In this document: positions 1 through 7,015 of the stretch, piece after piece | How the letters are laid out: every line of letters begins with the position of its first letter | Position numbering within the stretch: the first letter of the stretch is position 1 | Assembly: GCA_014379065.1 (NCBI GenBank) | Contig: JACMMM010000474.1 | Coordinates: 1-9,877, forward strand | Direction: 5' to 3' | Length of the DNA: 9,877 bases | Origin: Saprospiraceae bacterium | GTDB taxonomy: Bacteria > Bacteroidota > Bacteroidia > Chitinophagales > Saprospiraceae | Notes under the pieces: model-generated | Database searches by the model: none | Seen by the model: only the letters and a program-made list of their open reading frames with translations | What the model was told of the DNA's origin: nothing | Program-made: the position numbers and the translations under genes

Positions 1-122
1 CTTATCACCTGCTCCTTGATAATCTCTACCGACGTTAGGCCGCTACGCGGCTAAAGTGCCAATTAGGCTTAGGACATTGGAATTGTAAACGCCTTAAAGC
101 ATCCAAGTCCAAGGTCCAACGT
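1..122. other. Left-edge non-coding stretch with a small hairpin and a possible gene end
   Basis: No gene can be established here. A near-perfect hairpin lies at 35-54 (TTAG, bulged G, CCGC, loop TAC, GCGG, CTAA). It has no T-run on either side, so it is not a standard intrinsic terminator. On the plus strand one frame is open from the window edge to a TAG at 36-38 and would end in YHLLLDNLYRR. Another frame is open to a TAA at 52-54. Either could be the tail of a plus-strand gene converging on the DUF4340 gene, but about a dozen codons are too few to decide. Confidence 0.3.
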
Positions 123-126
123 CTAA
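72..126. repeat. Intergenic TCCAA short-repeat hairpin at the DUF4340 gene end
   Basis: GGACATTGG at 72-80 pairs with CCAAGGTCC at 109-117 with one mismatch, forming a hairpin immediately 3' of the DUF4340 gene. The right arm lies within a run of near-tandem TCCAA units at 102-106, 108-112 and 115-119, plus a degenerate TCTAA at 122-126 that overlaps the gene's TAG stop codon. The motif resembles the larger repeats around 7016-7080 and 9010-9067. It may act as a 3'-end stabiliser or be a degraded mobile palindromic element; the sequence does not decide which. Confidence 0.4.
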
Positions 127-1142
127 TGCCTCAACCGCTTCTTCTCAGGTATTCCCTCAAAGAAAAACTCATAGCCACGAAAAAGGCCTCCGAAAACACG
201 GTCTTGGGTGAGCATAAAATCCTCGGTGTTCACTTCGGTGAAATAGCGTTCCACATAAGGCGAGCCATCGTTTGCCGATTCTATCTCCACAGGCCAAAAA
301 CGTACCTTTTTCTCGACGCCATCGGTCTTTTTCATTGTCACGATAGCAAAGGGCACTAATGCTTTTACAGAATCGCGGAGTGTGTTTTCCGTTTCAAATG
401 CTTCGGCTATGAGACTTTCAAATTGCACAAGGTAGGCTTCCGCAACCCCTTTGCGCCGAGGGCTGCTCATGGGCGAGGTCGTACTAAAAAAAGGCTTTAT
501 GTCATAAGTTGCTTCGCCCGTTTTTTCCAATTTGAACGATTCGTTTTTGCGTTGTGGGTATTCCACAAATACAGATTGAATCTCTTCGGGCTTTTCTCTA
601 AAAATGGCCTTGTCGCGCCAATTGTCGTCGCCCATAATAAAGCGCGTTCTGATTTGCCCGATAAACCCTGGAATGTGTGCCACGTATGGTTGTTCCGAGC
701 CCTCCATCATCATTACCGTGCCCCGTTCGTCGTTTGTGACCCCTCCTAGGTAATAGGTTTTCAGAGGCTTGCCTTCGCGATCATAAATCTCCACTTTGAT
801 GCCCACAGCCGCCAATTCTTTGACCATACTGGGTATCGCCCCATTGGGAGGAATATTGAGCACATTTACTTGTGTAATGGTTTCAAGCAGGGTTTGTACG
901 GCGGAAGGGCGGGCCGGGTATTTCCCATTGTAAATCCACGCCTTACCTTTTTGTTCTAATGTGGTGGTGTTGCCTTTTCGATCAGCGATGAAGATTTTGC
1001 CAATGGTTTCGGGGTTCCTTACTGCAAAATCCATGTCCCAGGATACATGGGAGCCCATCTGGTTTTTCTTTTTTGAAAGGGCGTACCAGGCAGTGCCGCC
1101 CAATACGAGGAATAGCACTATTAAGAGCAGGGTTCTGTTCAT
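123..1142 (-). CDS. DUF4340 domain-containing membrane-anchored protein
   Basis: The 339-residue product begins with one hydrophobic helix (about residues 4-22) followed by KKK, giving an N-terminal anchor with the rest predicted in the periplasm. The DUF4340 pattern runs from about residue 45: a GKIFIADRKG strand, KGKAWIYNGKYPARPSAV, then GIKVEIYD, the GG-TNDERGTVMMMEGS stretch, PYVAHIPGF and NWRDKAIF. The start was chosen at the MNRTLLL methionine because it begins directly at the membrane helix; an in-frame ATG 14 codons upstream (1184) would add a poorly conserved-looking extension. In Bacteroidota, DUF4340 proteins often sit beside ABC transporters of the gliding or auxiliary type, but none is visible here and the molecular role is unknown. 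The protease gene upstream is separated by a terminator, so this is probably its own transcription unit. The family call is strong and the function is not established. Confidence 0.85.
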   Translation of the reverse strand: MNRTLLLIVLFLVLGGTAWYALSKKKNQMGSHVSWDMDFAVRNPETIGKIFIADRKGNTTTLEQKGKAWIYNGKYPARPSAVQTLLETITQVNVLNIPPNGAIPSMVKELAAVGIKVEIYDREGKPLKTYYLGGVTNDERGTVMMMEGSEQPYVAHIPGFIGQIRTRFIMGDDNWRDKAIFREKPEEIQSVFVEYPQRKNESFKLEKTGEATYDIKPFFSTTSPMSSPRRKGVAEAYLVQFESLIAEAFETENTLRDSVKALVPFAIVTMKKTDGVEKKVRFWPVEIESANDGSPYVERYFTEVNTEDFMLTQDRVFGGLFRGYEFFFEGIPEKKRLRH

Positions 1143-1272
1143 AAATTTTTGATTTTGAAAAGTGACAATATGCAAAAAGAACACAGTAAAGGCACATGGT
1201 CATGGCAAGCAGGGGGCAAAGTTGCAACACGGATTTGGCGGAATGGCGCGGAATGCGCGGATTTTTTTCAAT

Positions 1273-1307
1273 AAAAAAGCCGACCCCTGCATTACGCAAG
1301 GGCCGGC
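1273..1307 (-). terminator. Rho-independent terminator of the HtrA-type protease gene
   Basis: Read on the minus strand, GCCGGCCCTTG pairs with CAGGGGTCGGC across a 7-base loop (CGTAATG). This gives an 11-bp stem with two G-T wobbles and no mismatch, followed directly by six T residues. On the plus strand the two wobbles become A-C mismatches, so the structure is directional. It begins about 60 bases beyond the protease stop codon and separates the protease from the DUF4340 gene. Confidence 0.85.
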
Positions 1308-1369
1308 ACATCAAAACAAAACGAAAAACCAACTTTTTATCTTGGAAGCCTATATAACGGCTTTTGGCG

Positions 1370-2518
1370 TCAATTGTTGCCTCGTGTTTTGAGGCGAACG
1401 GGAATTTCGCGGGTATTTCCCTCGCGTATCACATTGAGCGTTAGTGTTTCACCCACCTTTGAACGTCCAATAAGCTCCATTAGTTCAGAAGTAGTTGTCA
1501 CAATTTTGCCATTTGCTTTCGTCACTACATCATTTTCCAGTACGCCGGCCTGGGCGGCAGAACCATCCGGGTCAATGCTGGCAATCAAAACACCCTGAGC
1601 GAACGGGACTCCAGCTTCTTTTGCGATATGTGTATCCATCGTAGCAACATTCACGCCAAGATAGGCACGGCGATACTCGCCATAATTCACCAGATCATCG
1701 GCAATGCGCTTCACCAGATTTACTGGAATGGCAAAAGAGTAACCTGCAAAAACGCCCGTCGGGGTAGCAATGGCAGAGTTGATGCCAATGAGCTTGCCAT
1801 TTACGTCCACCAGCGCTCCACCAGAATTTCCTGGGTTGACCGCAGCATCCGTTTGAATGAAAGACTCAATGGGTGTTTTTCCTTTGATGATGTCAATATC
1901 ACGGCTTTTAGCGCTGATGATGCCCGCTGTCACCGTGGAAGTCAAGTCAAAAGGATTGCCTACTGCCAACGCCCATTCGCCTACCTTGACATCATCGGAA
2001 TTGCCAAGTTCAAAGGCAGGTAAGTCCTTGGCATCTATTTTAATGACTGCCATATCGGTGTTGGGATCACGACCCACCAAACGGGCGCGGAATTCGCGAT
2101 TGTCGTATAGTGTCACTTCGTACTCATCGGCAAACTCCACAACGTGGTTGTTGGTCAAAATATAACCATCTTCGGTGTAAATGACCCCCGAACCCGTACC
2201 GGAGCGAGGTTGTTGTTCATACCCGTAGGTATCGCCAAAAAAGTATTGGAAAGGGTTGGAATAGCGATTTTCCCGTTGGCGTTGTACGGCCGATTCCTTG
2301 CTTTCGGAAGCTTTAATGTGTACTACCGAAGGCATGGCGCGCTCAGCGGCTCTGGTAAAGTCAAATGGCACAGGAGCCCCTCCGTAATTCACTTGTTTGG
2401 AGTAAGTTTGCTGCTCCAACAATGGGGGTGTTTGGGGTTTTTCAAGCATTTTTGCGGCGCCCAATGTGACAAGACCACCCGCAGCGCCCGCAAGAAAAAT
2501 TGACCAAAATTTTTTCAT
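1370..2518 (-). CDS. htrA: HtrA/Deg-family serine protease with one PDZ domain
   Basis: This 382-residue protein is an envelope protease and chaperone-like quality-control enzyme of the trypsin-like S1C family. The N-terminus has a hydrophobic segment (about residues 5-22) acting as a signal peptide or anchor. The protease domain spans about 60-280 with the triad His125 (LTNNHVV), Asp155 (NTDMAVIK) and Ser232 (NPGNSGGAL). A single PDZ domain follows at about 285-378 (YLGVNV, ASIDPDGSAAQAGV, GETLTLNVIREG). Classical DegP/DegQ proteins have two PDZ domains and about 450-500 residues, so this is closer to DegS in layout, although the protease-domain loop is long and Gln/Arg-rich (78-107). The start is the only good methionine before the hydrophobic stretch. 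It is divergent from the HD-domain gene and followed by its own terminator. Degradation or refolding of misfolded periplasmic protein is the expected role from the family; the real substrate is unknown. Confidence 0.93.
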   Translation of the reverse strand: MKKFWSIFLAGAAGGLVTLGAAKMLEKPQTPPLLEQQTYSKQVNYGGAPVPFDFTRAAERAMPSVVHIKASESKESAVQRQRENRYSNPFQYFFGDTYGYEQQPRSGTGSGVIYTEDGYILTNNHVVEFADEYEVTLYDNREFRARLVGRDPNTDMAVIKIDAKDLPAFELGNSDDVKVGEWALAVGNPFDLTSTVTAGIISAKSRDIDIIKGKTPIESFIQTDAAVNPGNSGGALVDVNGKLIGINSAIATPTGVFAGYSFAIPVNLVKRIADDLVNYGEYRRAYLGVNVATMDTHIAKEAGVPFAQGVLIASIDPDGSAAQAGVLENDVVTKANGKIVTTTSELMELIGRSKVGETLTLNVIREGNTREIPVRLKTRGNN

Positions 2519-2549
2519 AGTTCAAGGTTTTATTTTTTGATGCATAAAC

Positions 2550-2557
2550 CGAAGTTA
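2550..2557 (-). promoter_or_regulatory. Weak candidate -7 element for the protease gene
   Basis: TAACTTCG on the minus strand matches the Bacteroidota -7 consensus TAnnTTTG in all but one defined position and lies about 32 bases before the protease start codon. No TTG/TTTG -33 element is visible at the expected spacing, so this is only a candidate. Confidence 0.25.
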
Positions 2558-2596
2558 AACGGGAGGGATGCTTCTTTGCTGCCAGAATGCTTTGAT

Positions 2597-2611
2597 TTAA
2601 CGGCACGTTAA
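2597..2611. promoter_or_regulatory. Palindrome in the divergent protease/HD-gene promoter region
   Basis: TTAACGGCACGTTAA consists of perfect 6-base inverted arms around a 3-base centre. It sits in the 202-base gap between two divergently transcribed genes, where an operator for a dimeric regulator would be expected. No regulator gene is adjacent and no second copy was noticed, so the role is inferred from symmetry and position only. Confidence 0.3.
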
Positions 2612-2658
2612 CCAGCAACAACGATTTCTTGAAAATTGAATTGGAAAACTAGAAAACG

Positions 2659-2724
2659 ATGCTGGCCCACCATTGTTTTGTACCCCCCGACGAACCTCCA
2701 GCTTACATAGACAAACGCTCGTGA
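2659..2724 (+). other. Possible 21-codon leader ORF overlapping the HD-gene start
   Basis: An ATG opens a 21-codon frame (MLAHHCFVPPDEPPAYIDKRS) whose TGA overlaps the GTG start proposed for the HD-domain gene in a GTGA arrangement typical of translational coupling. An in-frame TAG lies two codons upstream of the ATG (2650-2652), so it does not extend further. With so few codons it could be chance, or the remnant of a shifted N-terminus. Confidence 0.15.
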
Positions 2725-3323
2725 CCCACCGTTATTTGCATGGACCTGATTCGATCGAACGCCTGATCCGCCCAGAAACATCTTTGGAGCGGCAACTGGT
2801 CGCCTTGCCCGAGTTTCGCCACGGGCTCTGGTGGGGCGAACCACGTTTTGGTCATCCTGAAGGCAAAGTGGCGCTTCATGTGCGCGAAGTACTCGACAAT
2901 ATTTCTGCCCTCCCAAAGCTCTCTGACAGCGACCGTTCGCGCCTGCGCCTCATTGCGCTGGCCCACGACACGTTCAAACACGCTGAAAGCCGTACTCGCC
3001 CCCGAGACTGGACCAAACGGCACGGTTTGCTCGCCCGCCGTTTTATGGAGGCATATACGACTGATCCAGTTGTTTTGGATGTCATAGAAACCCACGACGA
3101 CGCTTATTACAAATGGCTGTCGCAGCGCCGCCGCCCTTCGCCGCACAGCCAACTTGACTCGCTGCTTTCCCGTGTGGGTCATTGCTTGCAGCTTTACTAC
3201 CTGTTTTTCAAATGCGACACGCAGACGGGTGATAAGATACAGGCGCCCTTGCGTTGGTTCGAGCAGGTAGCGGACGGAATTGAGATCGTGAGAATCAAAC
3301 CGTTTTGGCCGTGGGAGCGGTAA
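2721..3323 (+). CDS. HD-domain phosphohydrolase-like protein
   Basis: The protein has about 200 residues from the GTG start used here (MTHRYLHGPDSIERL). The HD-superfamily metal-site pattern is visible: HPEGKVALHV supplies the first His, IALAHDTFKHAE the central His-Asp pair (residues 82-83), KRHGLLARRF a further His, and VIETHDDAYYKW the last His/Asp group. The HPEG-xxx-H pattern resembles HD domains of CCA-adding enzymes and other nucleotide phosphohydrolases, but no nucleotidyltransferase domain is present. Metal-dependent phosphate-ester hydrolysis is expected and the substrate cannot be named. Start choice is uncertain: a TTG at 2673 would add 16 residues rich in Arg/Ser/Thr that do not look conserved. 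Local base composition is high in G+C (38 of 60 bases at 2941-3000). It converges with the cargo gene pair with only 8 bases between stop codons and no recognisable terminator. Confidence 0.8.
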   Translation: MTHRYLHGPDSIERLIRPETSLERQLVALPEFRHGLWWGEPRFGHPEGKVALHVREVLDNISALPKLSDSDRSRLRLIALAHDTFKHAESRTRPRDWTKRHGLLARRFMEAYTTDPVVLDVIETHDDAYYKWLSQRRRPSPHSQLDSLLSRVGHCLQLYYLFFKCDTQTGDKIQAPLRWFEQVADGIEIVRIKPFWPWER

Positions 3324-3331
3324 AATCGAGA

Positions 3332-4567
3332 TTAATTTTTTACTACTGATAATACCTTGATAGCTGCGCCTTGCTCCACACGGAGGAAATAAGTGCCAGC
3401 GTCTAGGTTTGCGAGTAACAGATGGGCGATGTTGGCGGCTGTTGATGTTTGTGCCACCATATTCCCACGCATATCGAAAAGGCTGATTTTTGATGTTTCA
3501 TTGCCTTCCATCTGTATATCTACAAAATCAGCAGCAGGGTTAGGTGAGATGCTCATCTTGGCTTCCCGTGCAAGTCCAACTGTTGAGACCGGGTAGGAGC
3601 CGTAGTCATAATCCACTACAATAAACAGGTGCAGGATTCCTACATTATTGTCCCTAAAAGAGACTTTAAACTGTAAAATTGACTGGTCGGCATTGTAAGC
3701 ATATTCATCTCGGAATTGCACTATCCAGACCATGCTTGTAGCTTCCCAGCTTTCTTGTGATTTTTCCAATATTTGCTTGTTGGAGTCATATTTTGTCCTA
3801 ATCAAGTTAGTTGGCATCCAGACTCCGCCTAATAAATATTCGGAAATAACAACCGTTTGGGTGTCTGTCACCGTCTGGGTACGACGAAAATTAACCTCGG
3901 CCCATGAAGAATCGGCTTCATCCCAATTGCGCGTAAGTATGGTATCATATTCTCCATCTGAGCCATTGTACACAAAGTCCGATTTATTGCGGTTGCTCCA
4001 AATTCCGTTTTCCCAGATTTGCCCAACCAATTCTGAAATTTGCCCTCCGCTGTAGGTATATGTTTCTCGGCTGCCAAATAATTGCATTCCAGCATTAAAG
4101 GATTCGTAAGTGAATTCCAACACCTTGTTATCTGGGGTAAAAGAAGTGGTTTGGATGATTCCGGGTTCCCACACGTTGAGGGAAGTGTTCCAAGTTTCTA
4201 TTTTCCGATAATTTTCCTGACCATCGGTTTCGTATGCGATGGTAGTGCGTTTGCTATCAATTAAAGTGGAGCTAGCCATATCCCATTTGCGCTCTAAGAT
4301 CTCAGTAGGTTTTCCTTCTGCGTTGAGCGTGTAATAGCCTCTTGTACTGAACATCCAATTGGAGCCGTCCCAAGTATTTGTTTTGGATTGATAAGGGTTG
4401 CCGTTGTTGTCGAGGTAATAGAATTCTTCTTTGTCTTTTGTAAACGGCATGCCAGGAGCAGGCGCAATTTGGACAATCAGGTGGGTCGGCTGCGGGATAT
4501 TGACCTGCGCTGAGAGCGAAAAAATTAACTCGACAGCGAGGGAAAAAGTAAGGATCAATGACTTCAT
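3332..4567 (-). CDS. T9SS type A sorted secreted repeat protein (distal paralog)
   Basis: This 411-residue product has a Sec signal peptide ending SLSA|Q (cleavage after residue 20). A central region (about 54-333) contains roughly nine 26-34-residue units with a loose pattern of N-x-G near the start, a Trp-Asn/Asp, a second Trp, and a Tyr-Asp/Asn near the end. The C-terminal domain (about 338-411) has the T9SS type A marks: SISPNPAADFV, LFDMRGNMV, AGTYFLRVEQG and a short terminal KVLSVVKN. It should be exported by Sec, translocated by the type IX system and attached to, or released from, the cell surface. The signal-peptide core contains a Glu (residue 13), which is unusual. The gene is 16 bases downstream of its paralog, so the two are probably cotranscribed. 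Sampled G+C is low (25 of 60 bases at 3721-3780). The repeats recall YD-type or beta-hairpin repeats; an adhesin or matrix role is possible but unproven. Confidence 0.85.
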   Translation of the reverse strand: MKSLILTFSLAVELIFSLSAQVNIPQPTHLIVQIAPAPGMPFTKDKEEFYYLDNNGNPYQSKTNTWDGSNWMFSTRGYYTLNAEGKPTEILERKWDMASSTLIDSKRTTIAYETDGQENYRKIETWNTSLNVWEPGIIQTTSFTPDNKVLEFTYESFNAGMQLFGSRETYTYSGGQISELVGQIWENGIWSNRNKSDFVYNGSDGEYDTILTRNWDEADSSWAEVNFRRTQTVTDTQTVVISEYLLGGVWMPTNLIRTKYDSNKQILEKSQESWEATSMVWIVQFRDEYAYNADQSILQFKVSFRDNNVGILHLFIVVDYDYGSYPVSTVGLAREAKMSISPNPAADFVDIQMEGNETSKISLFDMRGNMVAQTSTAANIAHLLLANLDAGTYFLRVEQGAAIKVLSVVKN

Positions 4568-4583
4568 GATGGAATAGCGTTAT

Positions 4584-5822
4584 TTAATTTTTTACCACAG
4601 GCAGCACCTTCGTTGCACCGCCTTGCTCCACACGCAGAAAGTAGGTGCCGGGAGGCTGATTTGCAAGCGAGAACAGAGCGATTCTGGAAGCAGTTGTTGT
4701 TCTGGCAAGCACATTTCCGCGTAGATCAAGCAGCGTGATATTCGATATTTCTTTCCCCTCCAGTTCCAAGCGCACAAAATCGGCCGTGGGGTTGGGGGAG
4801 ATGCTCACTTTGGCTTGCAGCGCGGGGGTTTGAGTAGAAACCGCGTACACGTTATAGTCGTAATCCACGAGGGCATACAGATAGAGCATTTCGGTGTTAA
4901 AATCTGTGGCATAGAATTTTAATTGCTTGATAGAGAGATCGTTGTTGTAGGTATATTCATATTCGCTATCAATTGTCCAGACAGAAGTATTGTTGTCCCA
5001 TTCTTCGTAAATGTGTTTCGTCAGTTGGTCGTTCGAATCAAAGTTGTTGGTAATCCTGTCCGTCGGCCTCCATCCAAAACCGTCCAATACTTCGCTCAAG
5101 ATTATCTGTTGAGCGCTTGTCACGGTCTGCGTTTTACGTCTGACAATATCTCCCCAAATACCGTTGAATTCATTCCAATTGCGCGAAGATGACTCGTAGT
5201 AGTCTTTATCAGCACCATTGTACAAGTAGTCTGTTTTTTCCGTGTTGGTCCAAGTACCATTAAGCAATGATTGTTTTATGTTTTCCGCTATTCGCCCTGC
5301 TCCATCGTAAACATAGAAGTTCCGGTTACCCAATATCAATACCCCGTTAGAATAAAATTCGTAACTTCTTTCCTGTGCCTTATCGTTGGGGCCAAAGATG
5401 GTTGTCTCTATGCTTTGGGTCTCCCACAAACCGGAAATAGGGTTCCAAATCTCATATTTCTCATAGTTTTCGAGACCATTTGTATGGTATCCGATGGTTG
5501 CGCGGTTTGCATTCGCCAAGGTTGAGGTAGCCTCGTTCCATTCCTTACTGAGTATTTCGGTAGGTTTTCCTTGCGCATTGAGTGTGCGATACTCTCTGAA
5601 TTGGAGTACCCAGGCGCTTCCGTTCCATATATTGGATTTTCTTTCGTATGTATTGCCATTGTTGTCGTAATAAACAAAAACCTCGCTGGAATTTTCGATT
5701 GGATCTACAGAGGATTCTGCAATCTGAACGATGTAGTGGGTAGGTTGCGGGATATTGCCCTGTGCCGAGAGTGAAAAGGCCGTTGCAAGAACGAGGGAGA
5801 AAGAAAGAAAAAGTTGTTTCAT
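4584..5822 (-). CDS. T9SS type A sorted secreted repeat protein (proximal paralog)
   Basis: This 412-residue product shares the full architecture of the neighbouring paralog: signal peptide ending SLSA|Q, the same NIPQPTH-x-IVQIA segment after cleavage, about nine Trp/Tyr-rich repeats, and a T9SS type A C-terminal domain (about 339-412; SISPNPTADFV, LLDLRGNVL, PGTYFLRVEQG, KVLPVVKN). Repeat units begin near residues 54, 82, 114, 145, 174, 203, 237, 263 and 294. Aligned by eye, the sorting domains of the pair are identical at about 47 of 74 positions, while the repeats have diverged more. No enzyme motif was found. It is the first gene of the minus-strand unit and has a good TAnnTTTG promoter 54-61 bases upstream of its ATG. 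The C-terminal and signal-peptide calls are firm; the function of the repeat region is unknown. Confidence 0.87.
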   Translation of the reverse strand: MKQLFLSFSLVLATAFSLSAQGNIPQPTHYIVQIAESSVDPIENSSEVFVYYDNNGNTYERKSNIWNGSAWVLQFREYRTLNAQGKPTEILSKEWNEATSTLANANRATIGYHTNGLENYEKYEIWNPISGLWETQSIETTIFGPNDKAQERSYEFYSNGVLILGNRNFYVYDGAGRIAENIKQSLLNGTWTNTEKTDYLYNGADKDYYESSSRNWNEFNGIWGDIVRRKTQTVTSAQQIILSEVLDGFGWRPTDRITNNFDSNDQLTKHIYEEWDNNTSVWTIDSEYEYTYNNDLSIKQLKFYATDFNTEMLYLYALVDYDYNVYAVSTQTPALQAKVSISPNPTADFVRLELEGKEISNITLLDLRGNVLARTTTASRIALFSLANQPPGTYFLRVEQGGATKVLPVVKN

Positions 5823-5875
5823 GTTTAAGAACGTGATTGGGTGAAGAAATTGGAGGGTTCGAAAAATTTCGCCCG

Positions 5876-5883
5876 CAAATGTA
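5876..5883 (-). promoter_or_regulatory. Bacteroidota-type -7 promoter element for the T9SS cargo pair
   Basis: TACATTTG followed by C on the minus strand matches TAnnTTTG exactly, in the form commonly seen in Bacteroidota sigma-ABfr promoters. It would place transcription start near 5869, leaving a leader of roughly 45 bases before the ATG. No clear TTG -33 box was found at 19-21 bases upstream, which lowers confidence. Confidence 0.5.
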
Positions 5884-5968
5884 ACACAGGCTTTTCAGGA
5901 CGCCGTCTCGCTTTCATAATCTATCCAATACGCCGACAAAAACTGCGTTCTTTGCGCCACCAAATTCA

Positions 5969-7015
5969 ATGCTCTCCATGCAAAAAAAGTCAAAGCGTCC
6001 TTTACTGGCCTATTCACTCCTAGCCTTATTGCTGCTTTTGGCAGGTTTTTATGTCATTAAACCTTATTTGAACCAAAATCCCAAGGTTTCCACTCGTCCC
6101 CCTGTGGTAACGCCCAGGCCCAACATCCCGCAAATCGCCGTGCCAGACTTCAGTGCTGACTCCGCTTTTCTCTTTGTAAAAAAGCAAGTGGACTTTGGCC
6201 CACGAGTACCCAACACGCCTGCACACCAAAAATGTTCGGCCTGGCTCGTAAAGGAGTTCCGGCGTTACGGGTTTACCGTGATCGAACAGAAAGTGCAAGC
6301 CCCTTATTACAAAGGTGGTACGTTCAACGGCGTGAATATCATCGCTCAATACAAACCTGAGGCTCAAAAGCGACTCTGCATCGCCGCACACTGGGACAGC
6401 CGAAACGAAGCAGACAAAGATACCAAAGACACCAACAAACCCATTGATGGGGCCGATGATGGTGGAAGTGGCATAGGCATCTTACTCGAACTGGCCCGCA
6501 CGCTTCACAGCCACCCAGTGGATGTTGGCGTAGACCTGATTTGCTTTGATTTGGAAGACAATGGCGACGACGACCATGATGCCCCCGAGACCTGGTGCCT
6601 TGGCTCGCAATATTGGGCTAAGAACTTACACCGCCCGAGCTACTCGCCTTACTATGCTATCCTGCTAGATTTGGTGGGTGCTAAAGGGGCACGTTTTTAC
6701 AAAGAAGGCTATTCGAGGGAAGTCGCGCCTCAAACCGTTGAAAAAGTGTGGGGCATGGCCATCTCGCTCGGTTATGGCGAATATTTCATCAATGAAGACC
6801 GAGGCGGTATCACAGATGACCACGTTTTTGTGATCCGGGGGGCACAGATTCCCATGATTGATATTGTCAGTATGCCCAATGACGGAAACCACCCATTTGG
6901 CGACCATCACCATACTCATGCGGACAATATCAATATAATTGATAAAAAGGTGCTCAAAGCGGTGGGCCAAACCATGACTGCAGTGATCTTTGAGACGCAT
7001 AATGGAACGCTATGA
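5969..7015 (+). CDS. M28 family metallopeptidase, glutaminyl-peptide cyclotransferase-like
   Basis: This 348-residue protein has an N-terminal hydrophobic helix (about 11-30) after a basic MQKKSKRP stretch, so it is probably inner-membrane anchored or exported. A Pro-rich linker follows (41-60), then an M28 fold with FGPRVPNTPAHQ, IAAHWDSR (His141, Asp143), GADDGGSG (Asp163/164), FDLEDNGDD (Glu196 as likely base, Asp197 as likely zinc ligand), LLDLVGA (Asp234), TDDHVFV (Asp283/284) and HHHTHADN (His317 as likely zinc ligand). This order and the ETWCLGSQYWA segment fit glutaminyl-cyclase-like members better than ordinary aminopeptidases. The expected reaction is conversion of N-terminal Gln of exported proteins to pyroglutamate; the Trp preceding the zinc His in animal enzymes is Thr here, so peptidase activity is not excluded. 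The first methionine is used; an ATG three codons in (5978) is equally plausible. It is divergent from the cargo pair, whose mature proteins should begin with Gln. Confidence 0.87.
   Translation: MLSMQKKSKRPLLAYSLLALLLLLAGFYVIKPYLNQNPKVSTRPPVVTPRPNIPQIAVPDFSADSAFLFVKKQVDFGPRVPNTPAHQKCSAWLVKEFRRYGFTVIEQKVQAPYYKGGTFNGVNIIAQYKPEAQKRLCIAAHWDSRNEADKDTKDTNKPIDGADDGGSGIGILLELARTLHSHPVDVGVDLICFDLEDNGDDDHDAPETWCLGSQYWAKNLHRPSYSPYYAILLDLVGAKGARFYKEGYSREVAPQTVEKVWGMAISLGYGEYFINEDRGGITDDHVFVIRGAQIPMIDIVSMPNDGNHPFGDHHHTHADNINIIDKKVLKAVGQTMTAVIFETHNGTL

Noticed and set aside
35..54. Hairpin near the left edge as an intrinsic terminator
   Set aside because: The stem is short with a bulge and neither side is followed by a T-run.
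1628..2503. Long open frames on the plus strand opposite the protease gene
   Set aside because: They are antisense to a gene with an intact catalytic triad and PDZ domain, have no recognisable protein features, and the minus-strand reading explains the sequence completely.
2703..3182. A 159-codon minus-strand frame opposite the HD-domain gene
   Set aside because: The plus-strand frame carries the ordered HD metal-site motifs; the opposite frame has no domain signal and is an effect of high G+C codon usage.
5947..5955. GTTCTTTGC upstream of the M28 gene as a -7 promoter element
   Set aside because: It mismatches both of the conserved TA positions of TAnnTTTG and has no -33 element at the right spacing.
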